Part shown: piece by piece, positions 8,316 to 18,411 of the stretch
Numbering within the stretch: position 1 is the stretch's first letter
Layout: each line of letters starts with the position of its first letter
Origin: Novosphingobium jiangmenense
Lineage (GTDB): Bacteria; Pseudomonadota; Alphaproteobacteria; Sphingomonadales; Sphingomonadaceae
Assembly (NCBI RefSeq): GCF_015694345.1
Contig: NZ_JADQDC010000004.1
Location: 124,001-188,000 of the forward strand
Direction of reading: 5' to 3'
Length of the DNA stretch: 64,000 bases
Translations under genes and position numbers: made by a program
Notes under the pieces: model-generated
Told to the model about the DNA's origin: nothing
Database searches by the model: none
Seen by the model: only the letters and a program-made list of their open reading frames with translations

Positions 8316-10364
8316 ATGGGCTATCGCCTTGGCGTGGATGTCGGCGGCACTTTCACCGACCTCCTGCTGTTCGACACTTCGTCGAGCGCATTCTGGCGTC
8401 ACAAGACGCCTTCGACCCCGCACGACAGTTCCGAGGGCATCCTCAACGGCGTCACCGCGATCTGCGAGAAGGCCGGGATCACGCCCGGCGACGTCGAATA
8501 CTTTCTCCACGGCACCACGGTGGCAACCAATGCCGTGCTCGAAGGCAAGGGTTCGCGCGTCGGCCTGGTGACGACCGAGGGCTACCGCCACGTCATGCAG
8601 ATCGCGCGGAGCTTCGTGCCCGGCGGGCTTGCCGGCTGGATCGTCTGGCCAAAGCCGCAACCGCTGGCAGCGCTCGAGGATACGGTCACGATCAAGGGCC
8701 GCATGAGCGCCGAAGGCTCGGAAATCCGCCCGATTGACGATGCCGACATCCGCACCCAGTTGGGCGTGCTTAAGGCCAATGGCGTCGAAGCGATCACTGT
8801 CAGCCTGATCAACGCATATACCAACGGCGACCACGAGAAGCGCGTGGGCGAACTCGCCGCCGAAATCATGCCGGGCGTGCCGGTGTCGCTGAGCCACGAA
8901 GTCCTGCCCGAAATGCAGGAGTACGAGCGCACCCTGACCACCGTCGCCAACGCGGCAGTGCGCCCGGTCGTCGGCAAGTACGTCTCGAACCTGCGGTCGC
9001 GCCTTGCCGACGCCGGGATGAACGGCAAGCTCTCGCTGCTGCGCTCCGACGGCGGTCTGATGAGCGCCCAGAAGGCCGAGGAGCATCCGGTCAACATCCT
9101 GATGTCCGGTCCTGCCGGTGGCGTAACCGGCGCGATCTGGGTCGGCCGGAACGCTGGAATCAGGAATATCCTGACCCTCGACGTCGGCGGCACCAGCACC
9201 GACGTTGCCCTGATCGAGAACCTCGAAGCCCGTCGCCAGCGCACCACCGAAGTGGGCCACCTCTCCGTCCGCGCCTCGGCATTGGATGTGAAGACGGTTG
9301 GCGCAGGCGGCGGTTCGATCGCCTATGTTCCTGAGCTGACAAGAGCCCTTCGGGTCGGGCCGCAGAGCGCAGGAGCCGTGCCGGGGCCGGTCGCCTATGG
9401 AAAAGGCGGCACGTTGCCCACGGTAACCGACGCGAACGTCGTGCTCGGCTACCTTCCCGAGAATCTGCTCGGCGGCACGTTCAATCTTGACCGCGAAGGC
9501 GCAAAGAAGGCGGTGCAGACGATCGCCGATGCGCTCGGTATCGACCTCATGGCAGCCGCTCGCGGCATCATCGACATCGTCAACGAGAACATGTTCGGCG
9601 CGCTGCGCATGATCTCGGTTCAGCAGGGTTATGACCCGCGCGATTTTGCGCTGATGGGCTTTGGCGGGGCAGGACCGCTGCACGTCAACGCGGTGGCGCG
9701 CCTGATGGGTTCGTGGCCTGCGATCTCCCCGGTCAGCCCCGGCGTGCTCTGCGCGCTCGGCGATGCGACGACACGGATGCGCACCGAAACCGCCCGTTCG
9801 TTCAGCCGCCTCGCCAGCCAGACAGAAGCGGCAGACCTGATCGCCATCCTTGACGAAATGGCGGCGCAAACCCGCGCCGAACTGCTCGCTGACGGCGTGC
9901 CCGCGGACGAGATCAGCACCGCTTTCGAAGTCGACGTGCGCTATGCGGGTCAAGCCTTCGAAGTGCCGCTGACGATCACGCCGGACGTGCTGAACGCCGA
10001 TGGCATCGCCGGAATCCTCGAGCGCTTCGACGCCGAGCACAAGCGCCTGTTCACCTTCAACATGGACACCCCGCACGAGATCGTGAACCTCCGCGCCGTG
10101 GCCATGGGCCGTGCGCTCGATCTGCCCGCCGCCGAACTGGAAAAGGGCGATGGCAATCCCATCGCCGCCAAGATGCGCGACCACACCTTGTGGATGGACG
10201 GACGCGAACAGCCCGCCGTGATCTATGACCGTGCCAAGCTGCGCGCCGGAGACGTGATCCCCGGCCCCGCCATCGTCTGCGAAATGGATTCCACGACGCT
10301 GATCGAAAGCGGCTGCGTCGGCACCGTCGATCACGTCGGCAACATCCTGATCAATCTGGCCTGA
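8316..10364 (+). CDS. hyuA: Hydantoinase/oxoprolinase family subunit A
   Basis: This 682-aa protein has the N-terminal ASKHA-type nucleotide fold of HyuA/5-oxoprolinase alpha (MGYRLGVDVGGTFTDLLLFD), then HGTTVATNAVLEGKG, the second phosphate loop LTLDVGGTSTDVALI, and GGGSIAY. The family includes ATP-dependent hydantoinases, 5-oxoprolinase, and the ATP-using subunits of acetone and acetophenone carboxylases. The length is typical. The ATG start sits four bases after the upstream stop, and a longer upstream frame is ignored because it would overlap the lyase gene. The substrate is unknown. Confidence 0.9.
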   Translation: MGYRLGVDVGGTFTDLLLFDTSSSAFWRHKTPSTPHDSSEGILNGVTAICEKAGITPGDVEYFLHGTTVATNAVLEGKGSRVGLVTTEGYRHVMQIARSFVPGGLAGWIVWPKPQPLAALEDTVTIKGRMSAEGSEIRPIDDADIRTQLGVLKANGVEAITVSLINAYTNGDHEKRVGELAAEIMPGVPVSLSHEVLPEMQEYERTLTTVANAAVRPVVGKYVSNLRSRLADAGMNGKLSLLRSDGGLMSAQKAEEHPVNILMSGPAGGVTGAIWVGRNAGIRNILTLDVGGTSTDVALIENLEARRQRTTEVGHLSVRASALDVKTVGAGGGSIAYVPELTRALRVGPQSAGAVPGPVAYGKGGTLPTVTDANVVLGYLPENLLGGTFNLDREGAKKAVQTIADALGIDLMAAARGIIDIVNENMFGALRMISVQQGYDPRDFALMGFGGAGPLHVNAVARLMGSWPAISPVSPGVLCALGDATTRMRTETARSFSRLASQTEAADLIAILDEMAAQTRAELLADGVPADEISTAFEVDVRYAGQAFEVPLTITPDVLNADGIAGILERFDAEHKRLFTFNMDTPHEIVNLRAVAMGRALDLPAAELEKGDGNPIAAKMRDHTLWMDGREQPAVIYDRAKLRAGDVIPGPAIVCEMDSTTLIESGCVGTVDHVGNILINLA

Positions 10365-10377
10365 GGGAGCACCAGCC

Positions 10378-12264
10378 ATGCCTGCAACCATCGTCCAGAC
10401 CAACGACAAGCCGTTCGAGCGCGTCGCCATTGACCCGGTGACGCTCGACATCATCGAGAACGCCCTGCGCAACGCGCGCATTGAGATGGACGCCACCCTC
10501 GTCCGCACCGCGATGTCGCCGGGTATCCGGGAACAGGGTGACGCCTTCCCCTTGATCGCGGACCACACCGGCAAGATGATCGTCGGCCAGTTCGGCTCGT
10601 TCATCGGCGGCTTCCTCGACAACTTCGACGGCACGCTGGAAGACGGCGACATGATCTTCCTGTCCGACCCCTATTCGGTCGGCGGCGCGGTCAGCCATTC
10701 GAACGACTGGCTCGTTCTCCTGCCGGTGTTCAAGGACGGGCGCCTGATCGCCTACACCTCGATGTTCGGCCATCAGAGCGACATCGGCGGCAAGGTCGTC
10801 GGCTCGATGCCGATCAATGCCCGCTCGATCTTCGAGGAAGGCGTGCGCATTCCGCCGGTGAAGATCTGGCGCAAGGGCGTGTATAACGCCGACCTGATCC
10901 GCCTCGTCATGCACCAGACCCGCAAGCCCGACTGGTGCGCGGCAGACCTGAACGCGCTGATCGCCTCGTGCCGCGTGGCCGCGCGCCGCGTGATCGAGCT
11001 GGCCGAGCGCTTCGGCGACGACGTCTATGTCTCGGCCACGCAGGAACTGCTCGCCCGCAACCATCGCGCGATGAAGGCTCTGGTCGGCATGGCAATCGCC
11101 GAAGAGCCGGTCAGCTTCGAAGACTACATCTGCGACGACGGCATGGGGTTCGGCCCCTACAAGATCAAATGCACGATGTGGCGCGAGGGCGAGAAGGTCA
11201 TACTCGATTTCGCAGGGACCGATCCGCAGTCGGTCGCCTCGATCAACTTCTTCCTCAACGAGAACATGTTCAAGATGTTCTTCGGCATCTACATGATCAT
11301 GGTCTTCGACCCGCAGATCCTGTTCAACGACGGGTTCTACGACCTGATCGACGTGCGGATTCCGGAAGGCTCGCTGCTCAAGCCGAAGTTCCCCGCCGCG
11401 CTTTCGGGCCGCACCCATGCCCTTGGCCGCATCTTCGACATTCTCGGGGGCCTTCTCGGCCAGAAGACGCCGGAATTCCTCAACGCCGCAGGGTTCTCCT
11501 CGTCGCCACACTTGTTCTACGCCGGCAACGACGAACGCGCCGGCAAGAATGGCGACTGGTTCCAACTGTTCCAGATCGGCTTCGGCGGCATCCCGGGACG
11601 TCCGATGGGCGATGGCCCCGACGGCCACTCGCTCTGGCCGGGCTTCACCAACGTGCCCAACGAGTTCCTCGAGCGCTACTTCCCGATGGTGATCGAACGC
11701 TACGAGTGCGAGCCGGATTCGGGCGGCGCGGGCCTCCATCGCGGCGGCAACGGCATCCGCATGACCTACCGCTTCCTCTCCAAGGGCACCATCGCGATCC
11801 ATGACGACCGCTGGTTCGTGCCGCCATGGGGCGTGAACGGTGGCGAGCCGGGAGCGCGGGCACGCAAGATTCTCGAAAAGCCCGATGGCACGCAGACAAT
11901 CGTCGGCAACAAGGTCGAGGATCTCGAAGTCGAAGCGGGCGACATGCTCCACTTCATCACCTGGGGCGGTGGCGGCTGGGGCGATCCGCTCGCCCGCGAT
12001 CCGGCACTGGTCGGCAAGGAAATCGTGCAGGGCCTAGTCACGCCACAGGGCGCACGGGCTTATGGCGTGGTCGCCGATGACCGTGGTGCGGTCAATCTCG
12101 CCGAGACCGAAGCCCTGCGCGCGCGCCTGCGCGAAGAACGCGGCGAGCTACCGCTGTTCAACTACGGTCCGGGCATCGAGGTTCTGCGCGCCAATTGCGA
12201 AGCGGAGACCGGCCTGCCTGCACCGATCCAACCCGAATGGCCGCTACTGGAGGCGGCAGAATGA
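10378..12264 (+). CDS. hyuB: Hydantoinase/oxoprolinase family subunit B
   Basis: This 628-aa partner of HyuA belongs to the HyuB/oxoprolinase beta family, which binds metal and the substrate. Typical motifs are VTLDIIENALRNARIEMDATLVRTAMSPGIREQGDAFPL, LEDGDMIFLSDPYSVGGAVSHSNDW, the FGHQSDIGGKVVGSMP stretch, and DSGGAGLHRGGNGIRMTYRF near the C-terminus. GGAGC lies seven bases before the ATG. The stop overlaps the next gene by four bases. HyuA and HyuB together normally form one heteromeric enzyme. Confidence 0.9.
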   Translation: MPATIVQTNDKPFERVAIDPVTLDIIENALRNARIEMDATLVRTAMSPGIREQGDAFPLIADHTGKMIVGQFGSFIGGFLDNFDGTLEDGDMIFLSDPYSVGGAVSHSNDWLVLLPVFKDGRLIAYTSMFGHQSDIGGKVVGSMPINARSIFEEGVRIPPVKIWRKGVYNADLIRLVMHQTRKPDWCAADLNALIASCRVAARRVIELAERFGDDVYVSATQELLARNHRAMKALVGMAIAEEPVSFEDYICDDGMGFGPYKIKCTMWREGEKVILDFAGTDPQSVASINFFLNENMFKMFFGIYMIMVFDPQILFNDGFYDLIDVRIPEGSLLKPKFPAALSGRTHALGRIFDILGGLLGQKTPEFLNAAGFSSSPHLFYAGNDERAGKNGDWFQLFQIGFGGIPGRPMGDGPDGHSLWPGFTNVPNEFLERYFPMVIERYECEPDSGGAGLHRGGNGIRMTYRFLSKGTIAIHDDRWFVPPWGVNGGEPGARARKILEKPDGTQTIVGNKVEDLEVEAGDMLHFITWGGGGWGDPLARDPALVGKEIVQGLVTPQGARAYGVVADDRGAVNLAETEALRARLREERGELPLFNYGPGIEVLRANCEAETGLPAPIQPEWPLLEAAE

Positions 12265-13478
12265 CCATGGCGACAAGCATCCCAGCCGTTCCGAACCCCG
12301 GCCCCTTGCGCGACATCCGTGTCGTCGAGCTGGGCCAGCTGCTCGCAGGCCCGTTCTGCGGCCAGCTGCTGGGCGACATGGGCGCCGACGTGATCAAGGT
12401 CGAACCCCCTGTAACCGGCGATCCGATGCGCGATTGGGGGCAGGGTTCGGAAAAGGTCCAGTGGGAAGTGATCGCGCGCAACAAGCGCTCGGTCAGCGCG
12501 AACCTGCGCGTTCCAGAAGGCCAGGCGCTGGTCAAGCGCCTGATCGCCCACGCCGACGTGCTGATCGAGAACTTCAAGCCCGGCACGATGGAGAAGTGGG
12601 GTCTCGGCCCCGACGTGCTTCTGGCCGAGAAGCCCGACCTGATCATCGCCCGTATGTCGGGCTACGGCCAGACCGGCCCCTATTCGGACCGCGCCGGCTT
12701 CGGCGGCATCGGCGAAGCCATGGGCGGTTGGCGCTACATCGTCGGCGAGCCTGACCGCGCGCCGAGCCGCATGGGCATTTCCATCGGCGATACGCTGACG
12801 GCCACTTACGGCTGCATGGGCGTGCTGGCCGCCCTGCACGAACGGACCCGCTCCGGGCGCGGACAGGTGATCGATGCCGCGCTTTACGAGTCCGTGCTGC
12901 AGGTCATGGAAGGACTGGTCCCCGAGTACGACCGCACCGGCTATATCCGCGAGCGCTCCGGCTCGGTCCTCAAGGGCATCGCGCCGTCCAACGTCTACAA
13001 GTGCAAGGACGGCGAATTCATGATCGGAGCCAACAAGGATTCGCTGTGGAAGCGGCTCGCCACCGCCATGGGCCGCGACGAACTGGGTGACGATCCGCGC
13101 TATGCGACGCACCTTGCCCGCGGCGAGAACCAGGACGAACTCGACGACCTGATCAACGACTGGACCCGCACGCTGACCATCGACGAAGTCGACGCACTGA
13201 TGATCGAGCATTCGATCCCGGCCGGCCGCGTCTACCGCGCGCCCGACATGCTGGCCGACCCGCACTTCCAGGCGCGCGAGGCTATCATCGAGGTCGAGAC
13301 CGAGCGCTTCGGTCCTCTCAAGATGCAGTCGAGCTTTCCCAAGCTCTCGGCCACGCCCGGCTCGGTCCGCCGACCGGCTCCCTCGAAGGTCGGCCAGCAC
13401 AATGCCGAAATCTATGGCGAACTGCTGGGCCTGAGCGATGCCGATCTTGCCCGGATGGCGGAGCAGGGCGTCATCTGA
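12261..13478 (+). CDS. CaiB/BaiF family CoA-transferase
   Basis: This 405-aa class III CoA-transferase moves CoA between carboxylic acids. It shows LRDIRVVELGQLLAGPFCGQLLGDMGADVIKVEPP, the catalytic-Asp region NLRVPEGQALVKRLIAHADVLIENFKPGTMEKWGLG and ISGYGQTGPYSDRAGF-like features. The ATG overlaps the hyuB stop (ATGA), which fixes the start and shows tight coupling. In the operon it would activate an acid produced by HyuAB, or feed the lyase-like enzyme. Confidence 0.9.
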   Translation: MTMATSIPAVPNPGPLRDIRVVELGQLLAGPFCGQLLGDMGADVIKVEPPVTGDPMRDWGQGSEKVQWEVIARNKRSVSANLRVPEGQALVKRLIAHADVLIENFKPGTMEKWGLGPDVLLAEKPDLIIARMSGYGQTGPYSDRAGFGGIGEAMGGWRYIVGEPDRAPSRMGISIGDTLTATYGCMGVLAALHERTRSGRGQVIDAALYESVLQVMEGLVPEYDRTGYIRERSGSVLKGIAPSNVYKCKDGEFMIGANKDSLWKRLATAMGRDELGDDPRYATHLARGENQDELDDLINDWTRTLTIDEVDALMIEHSIPAGRVYRAPDMLADPHFQAREAIIEVETERFGPLKMQSSFPKLSATPGSVRRPAPSKVGQHNAEIYGELLGLSDADLARMAEQGVI

Positions 13479-13493
13479 CGCCCTGCCGCAGGA

Positions 13494-14456
13494 TCATTCG
13501 AAGCCGATCTTCTTCATGTAGGCCGCGCTCCCGGCGATCGCGACCTTGAGGTCGTCGGCACGGTCCTGCTCGACGAAGAAGTGCTCGACGCCCGATTCCT
13601 TTGCGGCGGCGATGATCCCGGCCATGTCGAGCGAGCCGTCGCCAAGGTAGGTCAGGTACGGGAACATCCCGATCCAGTCCGACGGCGCGCCCCCATCGCC
13701 GGGGAAGCGGTGGTCGCCCTTCATGTCCTTGAGATGCACCATCCGGTAGCGCCCCTTGTAGCGCGCCAGATAGGCCTTGCAGTCCGCGCCGCCCGCCGTG
13801 CTCCAGTAGGTGTCCATTTCGAGGAAGACGTGGGCGGGATCGGTCGCCTCGATCAGCGTCTCCAGCGGCACCTTGCCACCCACCGGCACCAGCCCGTAGC
13901 CGTGGTTGTGATAGGCAAAGCGCACGCCATGCCGCGTTGCATCCTTGCCGATCGCGTTGAACATATCCGCCGCGCGCTTATAATCGTCGAAGGTCTGGCG
14001 CTGGTCAGCCGGCAGGCTCGGCAGGGTGACATAGGTCGCGCCCAGCGCATGGGCCGCCTCTGCCAGTTCGCCCATCCGCGTCTGCAGCGTAAACAGGTCG
14101 GTGTGCATCGAAGGCACCGTCAGGCCATGTCGCGCGAATGTTGCGCCGATCTGCGCCGTCGTCAGCCCGAAGAAACCGCTGCCCGAAAACCCGAGCATGG
14201 CCGCCGTCTTCTTCCAGTTCTCGATCTGCCGGGGATCACTGAAGGTGTATGGCCCGTAGGTCTCGAGTTCCCGATAGCCCAGCCCCGCCAGCATCGCGAT
14301 GGTGCCCTCGAAATCCTCGCTGAGCATCCTGGCGACCGACCACAGCTGGATACCGAACTTGCGGCCAGTTGCGGCACCGAACGATGGTGCGGCGGCCAAG
14401 GCTACGCCCACGACTGCGGCACTGCCGGCACCGGCAAGGAAGGTACGTCGGTTCAT
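13494..14456 (-). CDS. Secreted sugar phosphate isomerase/epimerase-like TIM barrel protein
   Basis: This protein of about 320 aa belongs to the AP-endonuclease-2/xylose isomerase-like TIM barrel family. The start at 14456 gives a Tat-type signal (MNRRTFLAGAGSAAVVGVALAAAPSFGA), so it is probably exported. Characteristic parts are FGIQLWSVARMLSEDFEGTIAMLAGLGYRELETYG, VRFAYHNHGYGL, VFLEMDTYWSTAGG and MVHLKDMKGDHRF, which contain the acidic and His metal ligands. Such exported proteins often act on sugars or cyclitols. An upstream ATG at 14483 is possible but has a weaker ribosome site. The gene is convergent with the CoA-transferase gene. Confidence 0.85.
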   Translation of the reverse strand: MNRRTFLAGAGSAAVVGVALAAAPSFGAATGRKFGIQLWSVARMLSEDFEGTIAMLAGLGYRELETYGPYTFSDPRQIENWKKTAAMLGFSGSGFFGLTTAQIGATFARHGLTVPSMHTDLFTLQTRMGELAEAAHALGATYVTLPSLPADQRQTFDDYKRAADMFNAIGKDATRHGVRFAYHNHGYGLVPVGGKVPLETLIEATDPAHVFLEMDTYWSTAGGADCKAYLARYKGRYRMVHLKDMKGDHRFPGDGGAPSDWIGMFPYLTYLGDGSLDMAGIIAAAKESGVEHFFVEQDRADDLKVAIAGSAAYMKKIGFE

Positions 14457-14555
14457 CGCTTTCAGGCTCCCGGGCTTACGCATTGTCTTGCGCTGTCTGA
14501 ACCCGAATTGAGCGCGTGGCGCCCGCCCGGTCAAGCCTGCAAATTCAGCGGTCGG

Positions 14556-15842
14556 TCAGGCCCCCGCTTCTTCCCGCTCGATCTCGCGCCAACCGATGTC
14601 GCGGCGGCAGAAGCCTTCCGGGAAGCTGATCGCATCGACGGCGACATAGGCCGCATCGCGCGCCGCCTTCACGCTCTCGCCCCTGGCAGTAACGTTGAGC
14701 ACACGCCCGCCGCTCGCCGAAAGCAGGCCATCCGCCGAAAGCGCGGTACCGGCATGAAAGACCTTCGCTCCCTTCGCCTCGGCTGCCGGGATATGGTCGA
14801 TCCGCCCGCCCTTCTTCGGCGTGCCCGGATAGCCTTCTGCCGCCATCACCACCGTCATCGCCACTTCGCTCGAGAAGCGCGGGGGCTGGATGCTCGACAG
14901 CTTGTTGTCGGCACAGGCCAGCAGCAGTTCAACGAGATCGCTTTCCAGCCGCATCATCAGCACCTGGCATTCGGGATCGCCGAACCGAGCGTTGTATTCG
15001 ATCAGCTTGGGTCCCTGCTCGGTCAGCATCAGGCCCGCATAGAGCACTCCCGAATAGGGTATGCCTTCATCGGCCATGGTCTTCACCGTCGGGGCGATGA
15101 TCTGCGAAAGCGCCTGCGCCTCAAGCTCAGGCGTCAGCACCCGCGCGGGGCTGTAGGCGCCCATGCCGCCGGTGTTCGGCCCGGCATCGCCATCGCCGAC
15201 GCGCTTGTGATCCTGCGCCGATCCGAACGGCACGATCGTCGCCCCATCGGTGAGGGCGAAAAAGCTCGCCTCCTCGCCGGTCATGAATTCCTCGATCACG
15301 ACTTCGGCCCCGGCCGATCCGAACGCGCCATCGAACATGTCGTCCACGGCGGCTTCGGCCTCGGCCATGGTCATCGCCACGACGACGCCCTTGCCCGCCG
15401 CCAGACCGTCAGCCTTGATCACCACCGGCGCGCCGAAGTCCTTTAGCGCCGCCCGCGCCTCTTCCAGAGACTTCGTGCGGACGTAACCGGCGGTCGGAAT
15501 GTTCGCCCGCGCGCACAGGTCCTTGGTAAAGCCCTTCGAGCCTTCAAGCTGCGCCGCAGCCCGGCTCGGCCCGAACACCGAAAAGCCCGCTGCGCGCAAC
15601 GAATCCGTCAGGCCATCGACCAGCGGAGCCTCAGGCCCCACCACGACCAGCCCGATGCGATTGCTCTCGCAGAACGTCACGACAGCCGCATGATCGGTCA
15701 GGTCCAGCGCCACCAGTTCGGCATGTTGCGCGATGCCAGGGTTGCCAGGCGCCGCATAGAGCTTGTCCAGAAGCGGCGATTGGGCCAGTTTCCAGCTGAG
15801 GGCATGTTCACGCCCACCCGATCCCAGCAGCAGGATATTCAT
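14556..15842 (-). CDS. purD: Phosphoribosylamine-glycine ligase
   Basis: This 428-aa GAR synthetase catalyses the second step of purine synthesis, joining glycine to phosphoribosylamine with ATP. The N-terminal [19 protein letters not shown], the [15 protein letters not shown] motif, [15 protein letters not shown] in the ATP-grasp domain and the signature [18 protein letters not shown] region ([17 protein letters not shown]) are clear. Length is normal. Its start codon overlaps the divergent xseA start codon by two bases, so the two genes share a very compact promoter arrangement. Confidence 0.95.
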   Translation of the reverse strand: MNILLLGSGGREHALSWKLAQSPLLDKLYAAPGNPGIAQHAELVALDLTDHAAVVTFCESNRIGLVVVGPEAPLVDGLTDSLRAAGFSVFGPSRAAAQLEGSKGFTKDLCARANIPTAGYVRTKSLEEARAALKDFGAPVVIKADGLAAGKGVVVAMTMAEAEAAVDDMFDGAFGSAGAEVVIEEFMTGEEASFFALTDGATIVPFGSAQDHKRVGDGDAGPNTGGMGAYSPARVLTPELEAQALSQIIAPTVKTMADEGIPYSGVLYAGLMLTEQGPKLIEYNARFGDPECQVLMMRLESDLVELLLACADNKLSSIQPPRFSSEVAMTVVMAAEGYPGTPKKGGRIDHIPAAEAKGAKVFHAGTALSADGLLSASGGRVLNVTARGESVKAARDAAYVAVDAISFPEGFCRRDIGWREIEREEAGA

Positions 15843-17331
15843 GGCTTTCCCTTCCGCGCCCTATGACGACGACGATAACAACGGCTCGGGCGGGCTCCTA
15901 GCGAGGGAATCGGTCGGCGACAACGCTCCGGCCCTCTCGATCTCCGAGATTTCCGCGCTCCTGAAGCGCACGGTCGAGGATCGCTTCGGCTTCGTCCGCG
16001 TGCGCGGCGAGCTGTCAGGCGTGAAGCGCGCCGCCTCGGGCCACCTCTATCTCTGCCTCAAGGACGAGAATGCGCGGCTTGATGGCGTCATGTGGCGCGG
16101 CGGGGTGCAGCGCCTGAACTTCCGCCCCGAAGACGGCGTCGAAGTCATCGCCACCGGCAAGCTGACCACCTATCCCGGCCGTTCGAACTACCAGATCGTG
16201 ATCGAGCGCATGGAGATCGCGGGCGAAGGCGCCCTGCTCGCCCTCCTTGCCAAGCTCAAGGCACGGCTGGAAGGCGAAGGCCTGTTCGATCCCGCGCGCA
16301 AGAAGGCCCTGCCTTTCCTGCCCCGTACCATCGGCGTCGTCACTTCGCCCACTGGCGCGGTAATCCGCGACATCCTCCATCGCCTGTCCGACCGTTTTCC
16401 CAGCCGCGTGGTCGTCTGGCCAGTGCTGGTGCAGGGCCAGGGCGCAGCGGCGCAGGTCGCCAACGCCGTGCGAGGCTTCTCCGCCATTCAGCCCGGCGGA
16501 CCGGTCCCGCGCCCCGATCTCGTCATCGTTGCACGCGGCGGCGGCTCGATCGAGGACCTGTGGTCGTTCAACGAGGAAGAGGTCGTCCGCGCGGTCGCGG
16601 ACTGCACCATCCCGATCATCAGCGCAGTCGGCCACGAGACCGACACCACCCTGTGCGATTTCGCCGCCGACTTGCGCGCCCCCACGCCCAGCGCCGCCGC
16701 CGAACTCGCCGTCCCGGTGCAGGCTGAACTCGCCGCCTTCGTCGCCGATCTCAACGCCCGCCAGCGCCGCGCGCTTGCCCGCCAGCTTGCGCAGGCAAAG
16801 GAGCGCCTCGAGGCCCGCAGCCAGCGCCTGCCCCAGCCGCAAGCCTTGTTGCAGGGACAAGCGCAGCGCGTGGACGATCTCGGCGAACGCCTGCGCCGCG
16901 CCTTGATCCACCGCACCGAAATCGCAGGCTCACTCCTCGCCCGCCACGCCGGAGCCCTGCGCCCCGCCCTGCTCAGCGCGCGGGTCACGCGGGAACGTGA
17001 ACGGCTAGACGCCCGCCGCCTTCGCCCCGAAGTCCTGCTCCAGCGCATCGAACACGCGCGCGGCAATGTCGAAGCGCTGGATCGCCTGCGCCGCTCACTG
17101 GACCCGAAGGCCCCGCTGCAGCGCGGCTACGTGCTGGTCACCGGGTCCGATGGCCATGTCGTCCGGACGCGCGACGATGCAGCCTCCCGCTCCGCCCTCA
17201 GGCTGGAGTTCGCGGACGGCACACTCGACGTCAGCACCGGCGCAACACTGCCCACGTCAACACCAGCATCCCGGCCCGCGCCGAAACCGCGTCCGGCCGC
17301 AAGGCCCGAGGGACAGCAGGAATTGTTCTGA
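15841..17331 (+). CDS. xseA: Exodeoxyribonuclease VII large subunit
   Basis: This 496-aa subunit of exonuclease VII degrades single-stranded DNA. It has the N-terminal OB domain ([50 protein letters not shown]) and the catalytic region ([67 protein letters not shown]), followed by a long helical stretch. The ATG at 15841 overlaps the purD start. Translation starting further downstream would have to use a rare start codon. The N-terminal 35 residues are a low-complexity acidic extension. Confidence 0.93.
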   Translation: MAFPSAPYDDDDNNGSGGLLARESVGDNAPALSISEISALLKRTVEDRFGFVRVRGELSGVKRAASGHLYLCLKDENARLDGVMWRGGVQRLNFRPEDGVEVIATGKLTTYPGRSNYQIVIERMEIAGEGALLALLAKLKARLEGEGLFDPARKKALPFLPRTIGVVTSPTGAVIRDILHRLSDRFPSRVVVWPVLVQGQGAAAQVANAVRGFSAIQPGGPVPRPDLVIVARGGGSIEDLWSFNEEEVVRAVADCTIPIISAVGHETDTTLCDFAADLRAPTPSAAAELAVPVQAELAAFVADLNARQRRALARQLAQAKERLEARSQRLPQPQALLQGQAQRVDDLGERLRRALIHRTEIAGSLLARHAGALRPALLSARVTRERERLDARRLRPEVLLQRIEHARGNVEALDRLRRSLDPKAPLQRGYVLVTGSDGHVVRTRDDAASRSALRLEFADGTLDVSTGATLPTSTPASRPAPKPRPAARPEGQQELF

Positions 17332-17357
17332 GCCGCCGGAAGGTCTACATTGCCCCC

Positions 17358-17558
17358 ATGCTGATGTCCCAATCCGGCCGCCTTGCGCGCCTGCACTATC
17401 TCCCCGGCTCGTTCCGCCAGCTTTCGGGCGGCGATCATGTCGTCTGCGCCGTCTCGGGCGAGAAGATCCCGCTCGATGCGCTGCGCTACTGGTGCGCCCA
17501 GCGTCAGGAAGCCTACGCCACCGCCGAAATCTCGACGCGCCGCCATCTCGAAGGATGA
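17358..17558 (+). CDS. DUF2093 domain-containing protein
   Basis: This 66-aa protein matches the DUF2093 family of alphaproteobacteria, with the core LHYLPGSFRQLSGGDHVVCAVSGEKIPLDALRYWCAQRQEAYATAEIS. Its function is unknown. The gene lies 26 bases after xseA on the same strand and 10 bases before the M23 peptidase. The xseA-DUF2093 pairing is common in this order. Confidence 0.85.
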   Translation: MLMSQSGRLARLHYLPGSFRQLSGGDHVVCAVSGEKIPLDALRYWCAQRQEAYATAEISTRRHLEG

Positions 17559-17568
17559 GGCGCCAGCC

Positions 17569-18411
17569 GTGATCCTGCACAGGCGCGCCTTCCTCACCGG
17601 AACGGTCGCCTCGGTGGCCGGGTTCGCGCTCGGCAATGCACCGCCCAGCCCTGTTGTGCTCAACCCCGGCGGACGAGTGACACAGGGAGGCTGGCTGCGC
17701 GGGCGGGTACAGTCTGGCACAACTGCGCTCACCCTCGATGGACAGCAGGTGGAATTCGCCAGTGACGGCGCGTTCCTTCTCGCCTTCGATCGCGATGCCG
17801 CGCCATTGGCTCGCCTCGCCGTATCGGGGGCCGGTGGTCCGTCCTACATTCAAGACATCGCCATCGCGCCCCGCGCCTGGCAGATCGAGCATATCAACGT
17901 CGCCCGCAAACCCGGCGGCGTCACCGATGGGGACTACCTCCGCCTTCGTCGCGCCGAACTCGCAAAGATAAGCGCCGCCCGTGCGCGCGACACCGGCGCA
18001 CAAGGCTGGCGGCAGGACTTCATCAAGCCTGCCCCGGGCCGCTTCTCGGGCCGCTTCGGCGCGCAGCGCATCTACAAGGGCGAACCCGCTGCCTACCATT
18101 CGGGCCTCGACATCGCCGGCGGTGCCGGCACGACTTACGTGGCCCCTGCCGACGGGGTGGTCACGCTGGCGGCGGAAAGCCCGTTCAGCCTCGAGGGCCG
18201 CCTGCTGATGCTGGACCACGGCATGGGCCTCAACAGCGCCTTCCTCCACGCTTCGGAACTGTTCGTCAGCGAAGGCGAGACGGTGCGGCGAGGTGATCCG
18301 CTTGGAAGAATCGGCAGCACCGGCCGCGCCACCGGGCCGCATCTGCACTGGTCGGTCAAATGGCGCGAGAGCCGGATCGATCCCCTGCTTCTGATCGACC
18401 CCGCGGCCTGA
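17569..18411 (+). CDS. M23 family metallopeptidase
   Basis: This protein of about 280 aa is an exported LytM-type peptidase acting on peptidoglycan cross-links or on other cell-wall peptides. An N-terminal Tat-like signal (HRRAFLTGTVASVAGFALG) follows the chosen GTG start at 17569, which has AAGGATGAGG upstream. The C-terminal domain shows the zinc motifs HSGLDIAG and HLHWSVKW, with LLMLDHGMGLNSAFLHASEL between. Longer frames upstream overlap DUF2093 and are rejected. Confidence 0.88.
   Translation: MILHRRAFLTGTVASVAGFALGNAPPSPVVLNPGGRVTQGGWLRGRVQSGTTALTLDGQQVEFASDGAFLLAFDRDAAPLARLAVSGAGGPSYIQDIAIAPRAWQIEHINVARKPGGVTDGDYLRLRRAELAKISAARARDTGAQGWRQDFIKPAPGRFSGRFGAQRIYKGEPAAYHSGLDIAGGAGTTYVAPADGVVTLAAESPFSLEGRLLMLDHGMGLNSAFLHASELFVSEGETVRRGDPLGRIGSTGRATGPHLHWSVKWRESRIDPLLLIDPAA

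Noticed and set aside
8241..10652. Minus-strand open frame of 803 codons opposite hyuA
   Set aside because: No recognisable domain and a biased composition; the plus-strand hyuA frame has all family motifs.
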